Of a stretch of DNA of 34,812 bases, positions 24,425-33,500 are shown one piece after another. Position numbers and translations under genes: made by a program. The stretch is taken from assembly GCA_016178055.1 (NCBI GenBank), contig JACOUC010000023.1, positions 1-34,812 of the forward strand, in the 5' to 3' direction. Each line of letters opens with the position of its first letter. Position 1 is the stretch's first letter. The notes beneath the pieces are model-generated. The model was not told where the DNA came from and ran no database searches. It saw only the letters and a list, made by a program, of their open reading frames with translations. The stretch is from Chlamydiota bacterium. GTDB taxonomy: Bacteria; Auribacterota; JACPWU01.

Positions 24425-24557
24425 AATTTAAAATTCAAAAGCCAAAATGCAAAATGACATATTAAAATCCAAAATTTCTAATGCTATTGCAAGGGAAACA
24501 TTTTAAGTTTTTCATTGTCATTTTGATTTTTGATATTTGATTTTTGGATTTTCATTC
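24425..24557. repeat. AT-rich fold-back word repeat overlapping the tsaD 3' end
   Basis: Arms of AAAATGCAAAATGACATATT type (24425-24477) and TGTCATTTTGATTTTTGATA type (24510-24557) are inverted copies of the same words found at 669-807. The second arm is translated as the last codons of tsaD. Confidence 0.75.
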
Positions 24558-25569
24558 CTGGATTTACATCCAGCGGCTCTCCAGGAAGCCCGGCCTGATG
24601 ATAAGCATAGGCCAGTCCTGCAATCATCGCTCCATTATCTGTGCACATTTTCCGAGAGGGAAGCGAGAGTTGAAAACCTTCGGCTTTAGAGAGTTCTTGA
24701 AGCCGTTCCCTTAGCCTTGAGTTGGCTGCAACGCCTCCTCCAATCGCCAGCCGATGACATCCTGTTTTTTTAAGGGCCCTGAGACATTTTTCAGTGAGAA
24801 CTTCGACCACAGTTTCTTGAAAACTTGCAGCTAAATCTTGGGTGCGTTCTTTATCCCATTTGGCAAAAGTCTTTTTTTGTGCCCCATATCCTTTGACAAG
24901 ATAGAGCACAGCTGTTTTAAGTCCGCTGAAACTAAAATCTAAAGAGGATTTTGAAAGCATCGGTCTTGGAAATCGAAAGGCTTTAGAATTTCCATTTTTT
25001 GCCAATTGATCTATCACGGGCCCTCCGGGATATCCCAGTCCTAAAAGTTTTGCAACCTTGTCGTAGGCCTCTCCAGCTGCATCATCAAAAGTTTTTCCTA
25101 AGACCTCATATTGTCCGAGTTTCTTAACCCAAACCAGTTCGGTATGTCCCCCTGAAACGATCAAACTCACCAGTGGAAAATCCATGGTTTCGTCTTCTAA
25201 AAATGAAGCATAAAGATGCGCCTCAAGATGGTTAATTCCCATGAGTGGTTTTTTTAAAATAGTACTAATCGTTTTGGCAAAAGTAACGCCGATTAAAAGG
25301 GCTCCCACCAAGCCCGGTCCGGTTGTCACCGCCATTAAATCAATTTGAGAAAGTGTCTGATGGGCCTCTCTTAAACTTTCTTCAACAACAGATCTGATGA
25401 TTTCCACATGACGTCGAGAGGCCAATTCAGGAACGACGCCTCCATAGGCATGATGCAAGTCCCATTGACTCGAAATCACATTGGAGAGAATTTTTGGTTG
25501 ATTCATTCCCCCTTCCAGCACACAAGCCGCTGTTTCATCACAAGAAGTTTCAATGCCAAGGACGAGCAT
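24484..25569 (-). CDS. tsaD: tRNA N6-threonylcarbamoyladenosine synthase catalytic subunit
   Basis: TsaD transfers threonylcarbamoyl to A37 of ANN-reading tRNAs. Hallmarks are LVLGIETSCDETAACVLEGG at the N-terminus, the metal-binding HLEAH in GINHLEAHLYAS, VSGGHTELV, GKTFDDAAGEAYDKVAKLLG, LDFSFSGLKTAV, and AIGGGVAANSRLRERL. The start is ATG 25569; an in-frame TTG 15 bases upstream is rejected. The protein (361 residues) should end soon after LDVNPGMK. Instead it continues with IQKSNIKNQNDNEKLKMFPL, encoded by the AT-rich word repeat. A similar peptide occurs inside the giant protein at 30529. The extension is probably harmless. The upstream S41 protease is separated by another repeat. Confidence 0.95.
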   Translation of the reverse strand: MLVLGIETSCDETAACVLEGGMNQPKILSNVISSQWDLHHAYGGVVPELASRRHVEIIRSVVEESLREAHQTLSQIDLMAVTTGPGLVGALLIGVTFAKTISTILKKPLMGINHLEAHLYASFLEDETMDFPLVSLIVSGGHTELVWVKKLGQYEVLGKTFDDAAGEAYDKVAKLLGLGYPGGPVIDQLAKNGNSKAFRFPRPMLSKSSLDFSFSGLKTAVLYLVKGYGAQKKTFAKWDKERTQDLAASFQETVVEVLTEKCLRALKKTGCHRLAIGGGVAANSRLRERLQELSKAEGFQLSLPSRKMCTDNGAMIAGLAYAYHQAGLPGEPLDVNPGMKIQKSNIKNQNDNEKLKMFPLQ

Positions 25570-25577
25570 ATAAAGAC

Positions 25578-25679
25578 AGTTCAAAGTTTAAGGTTTAAAG
25601 TTTAAAGCTCAAAGTTTAAAGGGAAAACCCTGCTTGTAAGTCTTTAAACTTTAAACTTTAAACTTTGAACTTTGAACCG
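25578..25679. repeat. Fold-back 'TTTAAACTTTGAAC' word repeat between ctpA-like gene and tsaD
   Basis: One arm (25578-25620, TTCAAAGTTTAAGGTTTAAA and variants) and the opposite arm (25642-25679, TTTAAACTTTAAACTTTGAA) form a near-complete inverted repeat around a short unique centre. The second arm encodes the last residues and stop of the S41 protease. The same words recur at 29731-29810. Confidence 0.8.
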
Positions 25680-26872
25680 TTTTTCAAAAGATCAATCGCT
25701 ATTTGAATTTGAGAATCCCGTAAGAGAGGACGCGGTGCGTTTTTTTCAGATTCTTTTTTTTGTTCGTTTTTTAAAGCGATGACATCTTCTTGAGAGAGTT
25801 CAACCACCACATCAGGAATAATTCCTTTATCCTGAATCTGGCGCCCGAGCGGGGTGTAGTATCTTGCGGTCGTCAGTTTTACGGCTGAGCCATCGGATAA
25901 AGGGATCACCGTCTGGACCGATCCTTTTCCAAAGGTTTTTTCGCCGACAACCCGTCCTCTTTTCAAGTCTTGAATGGCTCCTGCTACAATTTCTGAAGCG
26001 CTGGCGCTCCCCCCATTGACAAGGACCATGCAGGGAACATCCGTTATGGAATCCAATCTAGACTTGAAAATGAGATTCTGAGTGGGCTGGCGTCCCCGGG
26101 TTGAAACAATTAAATTACCTTTTTTTACCAATCGCTCCATCACTTCAACCGCCGATTGCAAAAGCCCTCCAGGATTATTTCTTAAATCAATGATCAGTCC
26201 CTTGAGTCCTTCTTTTTGAAATTGCTGAATCTCTGTCTCGAAATCCTTAGGCGAACGCTCTTGAAATTCTGAAATACGAATATATCCAATTCCTTCTTCT
26301 AACATTTCTGAGCGGGTGATGCTTTGAATTTCAACCATTGCACGCTCCATCTCACATTCGATGGTTTTCTTTTCCCTTCCTCTTAAAAGGATGAGTTTGA
26401 CCGTGCTTCCTAATTTTCCGCGGAGTTTTTTGACAGCTTCGTCAAGATTCAACTTTTTAACGGGTTCTCCGTCAATGGCCATAATCCGGTCGTTGGGAAG
26501 AATGCCAGCCCGAAAAGCGGGCGTTCCGTCAAGCGCAGCAATCACAACTAAAAAACCTTTTTTAAAAGTGAGTTCCAGCCCTACCCCTGCAAATTTTCCT
26601 CCCGTCTCCACTTTCATTTCTGCGTAGGCTTCAGGATCTAGAAATTGACTGTGGGGATCAAGAGTATTCAGCATTCCCTTCAATGCGCCATAAATCAGTT
26701 TTTTGGGTTCTACTTCGTCTACATAATCTCTTTGAATGAGGGCAAGCCCCCGGGTGAATAAATCCAAACTATCATAGACATCTTTTGAAATTTGATGTTC
26801 AGGGAGTGCCGTAAGGGAGAAGGAAATAATAAGGGTCCCTAAAAGGCCAAAAATCCATTTTTCTTTTTTCAT
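25658..26872 (-). CDS. S41 family C-terminal processing peptidase
   Basis: This 404-residue exported protease has a signal peptide or anchor ([19 protein letters not shown]). A helical segment ([15 protein letters not shown]) precedes a PDZ domain at about 88-165 ([26 protein letters not shown]). The catalytic core follows, with RNNPGG, the serine block [14 protein letters not shown] (about 286-299) and the lysine in [12 protein letters not shown] (K316), the Ser-Lys dyad of CtpA/Prc enzymes. It probably processes envelope proteins in the periplasm. The natural end is near AIDLLK; the last residues (NGSKFKV) and the stop come from a word repeat. The start overlaps the UDP-glucuronate decarboxylase stop (ATGA). 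Confidence 0.92.
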   Translation of the reverse strand: MKKEKWIFGLLGTLIISFSLTALPEHQISKDVYDSLDLFTRGLALIQRDYVDEVEPKKLIYGALKGMLNTLDPHSQFLDPEAYAEMKVETGGKFAGVGLELTFKKGFLVVIAALDGTPAFRAGILPNDRIMAIDGEPVKKLNLDEAVKKLRGKLGSTVKLILLRGREKKTIECEMERAMVEIQSITRSEMLEEGIGYIRISEFQERSPKDFETEIQQFQKEGLKGLIIDLRNNPGGLLQSAVEVMERLVKKGNLIVSTRGRQPTQNLIFKSRLDSITDVPCMVLVNGGSASASEIVAGAIQDLKRGRVVGEKTFGKGSVQTVIPLSDGSAVKLTTARYYTPLGRQIQDKGIIPDVVVELSQEDVIALKNEQKKESEKNAPRPLLRDSQIQIAIDLLKNGSKFKV

Positions 26873-27837
26873 TGAGAAGTGACAGGTTGTTTTTTGCTGG
26901 ACGGATTTAGTTCATTTTTAAAATAGGCAATCGTTTTTTGAAGCCCTTCTTCAAGGGGAACTTCCGGACTCCAACCCAGATGATGTTTTGCCTTTTCAAT
27001 ATTCGGCTGGCGTACATGAGGATCATCTTTAGGAAGAGGTTCGAAAACGATAGGGGCTTGACTCCCCACCAGTTTTTTAATCAAATGGGCAAATTCAAGA
27101 ACCGTCATCTCGTTGGGGTTTCCAATGTTGACGGGTTCATTTAATTTTGAAAGTGCCAAGGCATAAATTCCTCGCACCAAATCCGAAACATAACAAAAAC
27201 TCCGCGTTTGCTGACCATCTCCATACACAGTCATGGGCTGATTTTGAAGGGCCTGGCTGATAAAATTAGGAACGACACGGCCATCTTGCAGACGCATTCG
27301 AGGCCCAAATGTATTAAAAATTCTTACAATTTTTACATCCAAACCATGATAATGATGATAGGCCATACTCATGGCTTCTGCAAAACGTTTGGCTTCATCA
27401 TAAACCCCACGCGGGCCTACCGGATTGACATTTCCCCAATAATCTTCTTTTTGAGGATGGATTAAGGGATCTCCATACACTTCTGAAGTAGAGGCCAGGA
27501 CGAAAGCGGCTCCTTTTGCTTTGGCCAGTCCAAGCGTTTTATGGGTTCCGAGTGCTCCAACTTTCAGCGTCTGAATGGGATAATCTAAATAATCTTTGGG
27601 ACTTGCCGGAGATGCAAAATGGAAAATGATATTGACAGGTCCTTCGACAAAAAGATATTCCGTCACATCGCATTTATAAAATTTAAACCATTCGTTCCCT
27701 AGCAAATGCTCAATGTTTCTTGTATTTCCTGTGAGTAAATTGTCAAGGCAAAGGACGCGATGCCCTTTTTGCAAAAGAAAATCACATAGATGAGATGCTA
27801 AAAAACCTGCTCCGCCTGTCACTAAACATGTTTTCAT
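26869..27837 (-). CDS. UDP-glucuronate decarboxylase (UDP-xylose synthase), SDR family
   Basis: The 322-residue extended short-chain dehydrogenase makes UDP-xylose from UDP-glucuronate for polysaccharide synthesis. It shows the NAD-binding motif [10 protein letters not shown] (G8, G9, G11), [24 protein letters not shown], the active-site YDEAK (Y146, K150), [10 protein letters not shown], and [13 protein letters not shown], all matching the UXS subgroup. The third glycine of the GxxGxxG motif is replaced by Ala (residue 14, FLAS rather than FIGS). This is tolerated in some SDRs but may affect cofactor binding. It is cotranscribed with the S41 protease through an ATGA overlap. Word repeats lie directly upstream. 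Confidence 0.9.
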   Translation of the reverse strand: MKTCLVTGGAGFLASHLCDFLLQKGHRVLCLDNLLTGNTRNIEHLLGNEWFKFYKCDVTEYLFVEGPVNIIFHFASPASPKDYLDYPIQTLKVGALGTHKTLGLAKAKGAAFVLASTSEVYGDPLIHPQKEDYWGNVNPVGPRGVYDEAKRFAEAMSMAYHHYHGLDVKIVRIFNTFGPRMRLQDGRVVPNFISQALQNQPMTVYGDGQQTRSFCYVSDLVRGIYALALSKLNEPVNIGNPNEMTVLEFAHLIKKLVGSQAPIVFEPLPKDDPHVRQPNIEKAKHHLGWSPEVPLEEGLQKTIAYFKNELNPSSKKQPVTSQ

Positions 27838-27840
27838 TCT

Positions 27841-27898
27841 GCCCTCTGTTTTCGGTCACCTGTCGCCGGTCTCCTGTTTCCTGTCTTCTGTTTTCCAA
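27841..27898. repeat. 'CGGTCACCTGTC / CTGTTTCCTGTC' word repeat
   Basis: The divergent spacer between the UXS and RseC-like genes consists of degenerate tandem words (CTGTTTTCGGTCACCTGTCG, CGGTCTCCTGTTTCCTGTC). It has the same loose tandem style as the other word repeats but no obvious inverted partner. Confidence 0.55.
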
Positions 27899-27908
27899 CT
27901 TGAGGTAT

Positions 27909-27914
27909 TATAAT
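27909..27914 (+). promoter_or_regulatory. -10 box upstream of the RseC-like gene
   Basis: A perfect TATAAT sits 10 nt before the proposed GTG start at 27924, so a transcript from it would have almost no leader. The best -35 candidate (TTCTGT at 27886-27891) is weak. Confidence 0.4.
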
Positions 27915-27923
27915 AGAATTACC

Positions 27924-28271
27924 GTGACTGAAAAAGGAATAGTTCTAGCATTCGATGAAAATACGATGAAGGCCAAGGTAGAACTTGATCATCCTTCGAG
28001 CTCGATCAGCAATTTTCCGGAATGTCTAGAAGCTTCTTGTAAAGAAATTTTGAAAAAAAATGATGAGGTGATGATTTTTTTGAGTCCTCCTCATCCTCTT
28101 CAAACAAAACCATGGGAACTTATCTTTTCGATGATCATTTTCATGATCGGTCTTTTCTCTGGAAAATTTCTTTTAGGATTTGTAGTCTCACTCATGATTC
28201 TGACGGTTCCTTTTTTTAAAGGGCATCGTTCGCATTTTTCTTACTTGCCTTTGGCGATAAAAATAACATGA
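27924..28271 (+). CDS. RseC/MucC-like (SoxR-reducing system) membrane protein
   Basis: The 115-residue protein begins VTEKGIVLAFDENTMKAKVE. It then has a Cys-containing loop (NFPECLEASCKEIL) where RseC proteins usually have a richer Cys cluster. DEVMIFLSPP follows, then two membrane helices (IFSMIIFMIGLFSGKFLLGF and VVSLMILTVPFF). RseC family members are linked to sigma-E regulation or to redox partners of RnfABC. Neither context is present here, so the role is open. Only two of the usual four Cys remain. The start is GTG 27924 because no conserved sequence or Shine-Dalgarno lies upstream. The stop overlaps the next ATG (ATGA). Confidence 0.55.
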   Translation: MTEKGIVLAFDENTMKAKVELDHPSSSISNFPECLEASCKEILKKNDEVMIFLSPPHPLQTKPWELIFSMIIFMIGLFSGKFLLGFVVSLMILTVPFFKGHRSHFSYLPLAIKIT

Positions 28272-29056
28272 AAAAGCTCACACTCAATTTTGTCGAAGGG
28301 CTCGCTCTCTCAACCGGTCAATTTCTTTTGAAAAATCTTTCAAAACTGAAAAGAGGACAAATTCATTTTAAGGGAAAGAATGATTATGTGACCGACATCG
28401 ATCGTGGGTCAGAAAAGAAAATTGTCGCAGCCATTCGCCGTCATTTTCCAGATCATGCAATCATGGCTGAAGAATCTTATGCGAAAGCAAAAAGAAATTT
28501 TCATAAACCACTCTGGATTATTGACCCTTTAGATGGAACGACCAATTTTATTCATGGGCTTCCTGTTTTTGCTGTTTCGATCGGCGTTTGGATTGAAGGG
28601 AAAATAATTTTGGGAGTGGTTTTCGATCCCAATCGAAATGAGCTTTTTAGCGCTGAGCGTGGCAAGGGGGCCTTCCTTAATCATCAACGAATCCACGTTT
28701 CTCAAACGAAAAAATTAAAAGAAACCCTTTTAGCGACAGGATTTCCTTTTCGATCAGAAGAGGTTTTAGATGATTATTTAAAAATTTTTAAAGCTCTTTG
28801 CCCCCAAGTGAGTGGGATTCGAAGAGGAGGGTCTGCCGCCCTTGACCTTGCCTATGTGGCCTGTGGCCGATTCGACGGATTTTGGGAATTGGGTCTTCAG
28901 CCTTGGGACATTGCTGCAGGATGGCTTCTCATCGAAGAAGCAGGTGGGAAGGTGAGTAATTTTAAGAAAGGGCCCTTTCAACTCCAATCCCAAAATGTAA
29001 TGGCAGGAAATCCAAATCTATATCCCTATTTCAGTAGAAATATTCAGGTTAGCTAA
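28268..29056 (+). CDS. Inositol monophosphatase family protein (SuhB-like)
   Basis: The 262-residue Mg2+-dependent phosphatase has all family motifs: a metal-binding Glu in MAEES (about 67-70), the core WIIDPLDGTTNFIHGLP (D86, D89), VFDPNRNELFSAERGKGA, RRGGSAALDLAYVACGRFDGF, and WDIAAGWLLIEEAGG (the third metal Asp). Likely substrates are inositol-1-phosphate or related sugar phosphates; some members are 3'-phosphoadenosine phosphatases. The first Met overlaps the RseC-like stop, so the two are translationally coupled. It ends 1 nt from the convergent RelE-type toxin gene. Confidence 0.93.
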   Translation: MKKLTLNFVEGLALSTGQFLLKNLSKLKRGQIHFKGKNDYVTDIDRGSEKKIVAAIRRHFPDHAIMAEESYAKAKRNFHKPLWIIDPLDGTTNFIHGLPVFAVSIGVWIEGKIILGVVFDPNRNELFSAERGKGAFLNHQRIHVSQTKKLKETLLATGFPFRSEEVLDDYLKIFKALCPQVSGIRRGGSAALDLAYVACGRFDGFWELGLQPWDIAAGWLLIEEAGGKVSNFKKGPFQLQSQNVMAGNPNLYPYFSRNIQVS

Positions 29057-29057
29057 A

Positions 29058-29318
29058 TTACAAATTTTTGTAAACCTCTCTACGATGTCCAACATGAACG
29101 ACAGTTATCGTTCTAGCCTTATCATCTATGTGATAAACAATTCTATAATCTCCATCCCTCACACGAAAAAGATCATCGCCCTTTATTTTTTCACAGCGGT
29201 GAGGTCTTTGAACAGTAGATAACGATTTAATCTTGAGGTCAATTTCTTCGATAAAATTAGGAGGGATAGATTTAAGATCTCTTCTTGCTCTTGGTGAAAT
29301 GATAATGGAGTAAGACAT
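29058..29318 (-). CDS. RelE/ParE-family toxin
   Basis: The 86-residue basic protein matches RelE/ParE toxins: SIIISPRARRDLKSIPPN near the N-terminus, a central helix, GDDLFRVRDGDYRIVYHID (the strand containing catalytic basic residues and Tyr), and VVHVGHRREVYK at the C-terminus. The RVRxGDYRIVY and HRREVY blocks favour a RelE-like ribosome-dependent mRNA endonuclease. It follows its antitoxin gene by 3 nt on the minus strand, the usual order, so the pair is probably cotranscribed and autoregulated. Confidence 0.9.
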   Translation of the reverse strand: MSYSIIISPRARRDLKSIPPNFIEEIDLKIKSLSTVQRPHRCEKIKGDDLFRVRDGDYRIVYHIDDKARTITVVHVGHRREVYKNL

Positions 29319-29321
29319 TTT

Positions 29322-29573
29322 TTATTTCAGTCCAAGTTCTTTACGGACACTCTCGTACGAAACAAATTGTTTTGATTTTTTCAATTCTGTTTTAGCAATT
29401 TTTCGATCTATTTCGTCTTCCATTTGTTTAAGAACGTCCAAATCAGCCATAGGAATAAAAGCTGCAACATTCTTGCCACGCCGCTTCACCACAATCCTCT
29501 CGCCTTGATAAATGACCTTATTAAGGGTATCAGAAAAATTGCCTCTAATGGTTCTTACCGATAAGCTTGTCAT
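29322..29573 (-). CDS. Phd/YefM-family antitoxin
   Basis: The 83-residue protein has the N-terminal dimerisation/DNA-binding fold of Phd/YefM: SVRTIRGNFSDTLNKVIYQG, then ERIVVKRRGKNVAAFIPMAD. A charged C-terminal tail (ELKKSKQFVSYESVRKELGL) would wrap and neutralise the toxin. I choose ATG 29573, preceded by GGAGG, over an upstream start at 29621 that would add an unconserved Cys-rich stretch. The operator palindrome just upstream supports this start, since it would otherwise lie inside the coding region. Confidence 0.88.
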   Translation of the reverse strand: MTSLSVRTIRGNFSDTLNKVIYQGERIVVKRRGKNVAAFIPMADLDVLKQMEDEIDRKIAKTELKKSKQFVSYESVRKELGLK

Positions 29574-29585
29574 AAAACCTCCATG

Positions 29586-29600
29586 TGTACATAGTGTACA
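29586..29600 (-). promoter_or_regulatory. TGTACA operator for the YefM/RelE pair
   Basis: Two TGTACA boxes, each self-complementary, are separated by 3 bp (29586-29591 and 29595-29600) directly upstream of the antitoxin Shine-Dalgarno. YefM-type antitoxins are known to bind short palindromes containing TGTACA, so this is a strong autoregulation site. Confidence 0.7.
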
Positions 29601-29672
29601 TAAATGGCAGCATGCTGTCAAACAAAATATCCTCGATTCATCGAGCCCGGCGTATTAAAAATTGAATACCTA

Positions 29673-29702
29673 TTGACTTTAGATTTTTTTAGGTTCTATA
29701 AT
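29673..29702 (+). promoter_or_regulatory. Sigma-70-type promoter for the lipoprotein gene
   Basis: TTGACT (29673-29678) and TATAAT (29697-29702) are separated by 18 bp. This is one of the best promoter matches in the window. The start point would be near 29709, giving a leader of about 120 nt that contains the TTTGAACTTTGAACTG words. Confidence 0.7.
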
Positions 29703-29730
29703 CTCCCTAAATTGCTTTCGTTCTTTTCTC

Positions 29731-29810
29731 TTTGAACTTTGAACTGTATTTATTTGGGCTGTGCTTGCTTTGATTTTTTGTTTTTTCTTTAAACTTTGAA
29801 CTTTGAACTG
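29731..29810. repeat. 'TTTGAACTTTGAACTG' word repeats
   Basis: TTTGAACTTTGAACTG occurs at 29731-29746. TTTAAACTTTGAACTTTGAA followed by CTG occurs at about 29789-29810. Both match the vocabulary of the repeat at 25642-25679. They are direct, not inverted, here and lie in the 5' leader of the lipoprotein gene. Confidence 0.65.
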
Positions 29811-29830
29811 TCTTTCTGGGGGCACATCAC

Positions 29831-30343
29831 ATGTTGAAAAGATATTTTTCTATCAGTTTTTTGTTGGGAGCGCTTACTTTGATGGTTTGGGGTTGTAATG
29901 GAGGAGATAATAATTTTAGTGGAAATGTTAACCCGACTCTGAATGTTACCGGGAATTATGAGGTGAAGAGAACCCCCAATGCTGCCCTTAAAAATTTCAC
30001 TTTTACTCAAACGCATAATCGTGTTCAGGCGGTAGATAATGAGGGAGTTTCTTACACGGGAACTACGTCGGGGGATATTACAACTACCGATGTTGATGGA
30101 ACACATACTGTAACCACGTCCGCGACTCTTCAGGGGACAGATGCTTCTGGAGTTGTTAGAACGATTGTGATCACCACCATTACCTATTTGGTAAAGGATC
30201 CCTTCAGCGATCCCAGTACGACGACAGATGCTGCAAGTGCTATTAGTATTATAGGTCTCGCCGGAACCTACACGGATACCGCCGGTAAATCTGGTGCGAT
30301 TGAGATGGTGGGGAACTCGCTTCAGCCGGATGATACATTTTGA
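29831..30343 (+). CDS. Thr-rich lipoprotein of unknown function
   Basis: The 170-residue protein has a lipoprotein signal peptide (MLKRYFSISFLLGALTLMVW) ending in a WGC lipobox with Cys22. It is followed by a Gly/Asn linker and a Thr-rich beta domain: GVSYTGTTSGDITTTDVDG, VRTIVITTITYLV and GLAGTYTDTAGKSGAIEMVG. No catalytic motif is seen. It would be anchored in the outer or inner membrane facing the periplasm. The start follows GGGGG, and a strong promoter lies about 130 nt upstream. It could belong to the same locus as the giant exported protein that starts 185 nt downstream; the spacer between them shows no clear gene or terminator. Confidence 0.7.
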   Translation: MLKRYFSISFLLGALTLMVWGCNGGDNNFSGNVNPTLNVTGNYEVKRTPNAALKNFTFTQTHNRVQAVDNEGVSYTGTTSGDITTTDVDGTHTVTTSATLQGTDASGVVRTIVITTITYLVKDPFSDPSTTTDAASAISIIGLAGTYTDTAGKSGAIEMVGNSLQPDDTF

Positions 30344-30528
30344 TTGATTTTTCATAACTTACTTTTGTTGAATGGATTAATGAAATTACAGATGCCCTTT
30401 TGTGTCTGTGAAAAATCCCTCTAATAACCTACCCATTCAAAAACAAAATTTTTTCGAACTATATTTTGACTTTTTGTCCTCGTGCAGTGTCTTCTCCTAT
30501 GTCCATATATTGAAGGGAATTCTTTTTT

Positions 30529-33500
30529 ATGCAGGAAACGATGGCCAAACTTACGTGGTGGATCCGTGTGTTTCTTCTCTTTCCTTTGACCTTTTCACTG
30601 GTCCTAGATCCATCACTTCTTTCCCAAAAAGCATTTGCCCAACCCATTGCTGTAAAGCCTATTACATCAAATATAAATTCAAATTCCCTCATGGCTCCTT
30701 CTCTTTTAGACATGGATGTTTCTGAAGAAAATGGCCTGATCGAACGCCGATGGATCTCGCCTAACCCTGCTGAATCAAGAAAGGTCATCATTGTCCAGGA
30801 TATTCACGTGCAGCCCGAGGCCCAAAAAAATATTGCAAAAATGATGGAGCGTTTGACGCAAGACTATGGCGTTCATTGGATTGGGGTGGAGGGGGCTTCT
30901 GGACCTCTCGATATTTCCAGGCTTGAGAAGGTCGAGGCCAGTTTGAAGAAGAAAGAGGAAGTGACGCATCAATATTTGAAGAGAGGAATTTTAACGGGCC
31001 CTGAAATGCTTTCCATTATCAAGGATGGAAAATTGGGTCTGAAATTCTGGGGAATTGAAGATGTCGGACTTTATCGGGAGAATCTAAAATATTTTCGAGA
31101 GACGGTGAGGGCTCGAGAAAAAGTGATGGAGGATTTAAAAGGATGGATCCAAGAGATTCGTCAATTGGAAAAGAAAACTTATTCAAAAGAGTTGTGGGAG
31201 TTTGAGGAAAAGGCGAGGGCGTATGAGGAGGGAAAGTTGCCAGTAGATTGGTGGATCAGGAGTTTGGTTAAGATTAGAAATCAAAAATCAAATATCAAAA
31301 ATCAAAATGACAGATCAAAAATTAAAAATAAAAAAGGTCAGTTGTTAACTCGTAACTTGTCTTTGATGCTTCAAATCAGTTCTCTTGAGAAAGATCTCGA
31401 TCTTAAAAAAGTAGAAGAAGAGCGCAAAACATTTTTGGAGTCTTTAGAAAAGAAATTAGTGAAGGAAGAAATGGTGAGCGTTTTAAAGGACAGTTTACTC
31501 TTTCGTTTGGGCCGTATGAGTGAGGCGAAATATTATGAGACTTTAAGCCCTTCTCTTAAGAATGTTTCAGGTGCATTTCCTAATCTTGAAAAATACATCC
31601 AGGCGGTGCTGATTCAAAAAGAATTAGATTGGACGTCTCTGACAAAAGAAATTTCGAGGCTAGAAGATGAAGTGAGAAATAAGCTTATGCAGTCTGAAGG
31701 AGAGGAGAAATTGTATGAGGTGTCGGAACAATTTAAGGCAATTGGGAAAATATTGAATTTGGAATTGACGAGGGATGGGTTTGAAGAATATCAGGAGAAG
31801 GGGTGGGGAAGCGTTCAAAAGGTAAGGGAGGATGTTGAATATTTGATGATTCAAAATCAAAAATCAAAAATCAAAAATCTCCTAGCTGGACTTCAGTCTT
31901 CGGCATCCTTCTACCAAGCCGCACTCAAGCGAGATCATGTTCTCTTCGCCAATTTTATTCATCAAATGGAGAAGGAAAAAATTCAAGAGGCGGCGGTGGT
32001 GGTCGGTGGATTTCATAGTTTAGCTTTGGAAGAAAATCTCAAAGAGAAGGGAATTTCTTTTATTGTCCTGGCGCCTCAATTAAAGCATGTAGAGGAACTG
32101 ACTCCTTATGTAGACCTCATGATGGCAGATGATATTTTAATTCCCGAAGAGAATAAAAATCAGCACATGGCTCCTCCTCATGCGGTGGATCCTCGTGAAG
32201 CGGTTGTTCAGGATCTTGGACTGTCCGGTAAAGCGACGGAAAATGTTAAAGGGATGACAGGGGAAATGACAGAGCAGGGAGTTCTAAGCAGTGGTGGTGG
32301 AAATGTCAGAAGTAGAGAACTGACCCCACTTCAGGAGCCTACAGGGGCAAGTCGTTTCTCGACAACGACTACCCTATTTTCAAGGAGTTTAAATTCTCCC
32401 AGATCTACTTTGCCTTTTATTTGGTCTTTAATAGCGCGAATGTCGGATTCAATGCGGACATTGCTTTCCTCTAACTTCTTGAGTTGGGATTGGGTTCGGG
32501 CTTGGCCGTCGCTCAGTTCCAGAAGTCCAGCCGAAAGAGATTCTAGGGTCCCTTCTGTTCTACCAAATCTCCGGTCGATTTTATCGAATCTCTGGTCAAT
32601 CTTTTCGAATCTCTGGTCAATCTTATCGAATCTCTGGTCAACTCTTTCAAATTTCTTATCGATCTTTTCAAATTTTTCATTGCTCTCATCAAATCCCCGA
32701 TTTACGCGTTCTCTTAGTCCGATCAATCCTTCACCAAAAACCTTAAATTGGCTTCGCATTTCCTCAAGAAGGACGGAATTATACCGTTGGATTTCCTCAG
32801 GAGTGGGAATGGGTTTCGGAGTTTTTTTCTCATTTCTCTCATTCATAGATAGAATTCTAGTTTTAGGGTTGTCACAAGTCAATCGAAATTTATTTTTTAC
32901 CCTTGCGGTTTTGGAAAATGTCAAAAGTCAAGACTTGACCCCAGATTCAAGCAGCAGTGACAGGAATGTCAATCGTTACCCTACCGAGTTCCTCGATGGG
33001 CAGACGGGTGCTGGCATCCAGGATCTCAAGACCAAAGAGCCTCCCGCTCCTGTCGATGTCGCACAGAATTCCGTCCCGAATTTTAATCGTCTGACTGATT
33101 TTAGACTTTTTCTGGAACTGAATATAAAGGGCATCAGCCTGGCGGTCATAATTTATTTTCATCTTTTATTCTCCTTCCCAATCCGAATTTTCCATTACAT
33201 GCTCAAGATGCTTGTAAGTTGTCATCCCCGAGTGTTCCCCGACTCAAACACTCGGGGACATGTTTTATCGGGGATCCATGTTTTTTTGGATTCCCGCTTA
33301 AAGCTTGCGGGAATGACGGATACAGGGGGTAGATCCATTCTGGGTAAAGGAAGGCTTTTTGTCAATGCTTTAGGGGTATTAACGACTTCAGCTGCAGGCG
33401 GCAACGTGGCCTCTGGAAATTGGACGGCGGAGCATGAGGGGGATTTGCATGGGATCTTTAAATCCCTTTTTGGGACGGATTCTGATGTGAGTGAAAATTA

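Noticed and set aside
29574-29621. Upstream start of the YefM antitoxin adding 16 Cys-rich residues
   Set aside because: The TGTACA operator would fall inside the coding region, while ATG 29573 has its own GGAGG and gives the standard family N-terminus.
29789-30355. A 188-codon minus-strand frame opposite the lipoprotein gene
   Set aside because: It is Ser/Ile/Arg-rich antisense of Thr-rich coding DNA. The lipoprotein has a lipobox, a Shine-Dalgarno and a strong promoter, so the plus strand is the real gene.
30344-30528. A promoter or terminator between the lipoprotein and giant genes
   Set aside because: A TTGACT-like box at 30466 has no -10 at suitable spacing, and no stem followed by a T-run is evident.
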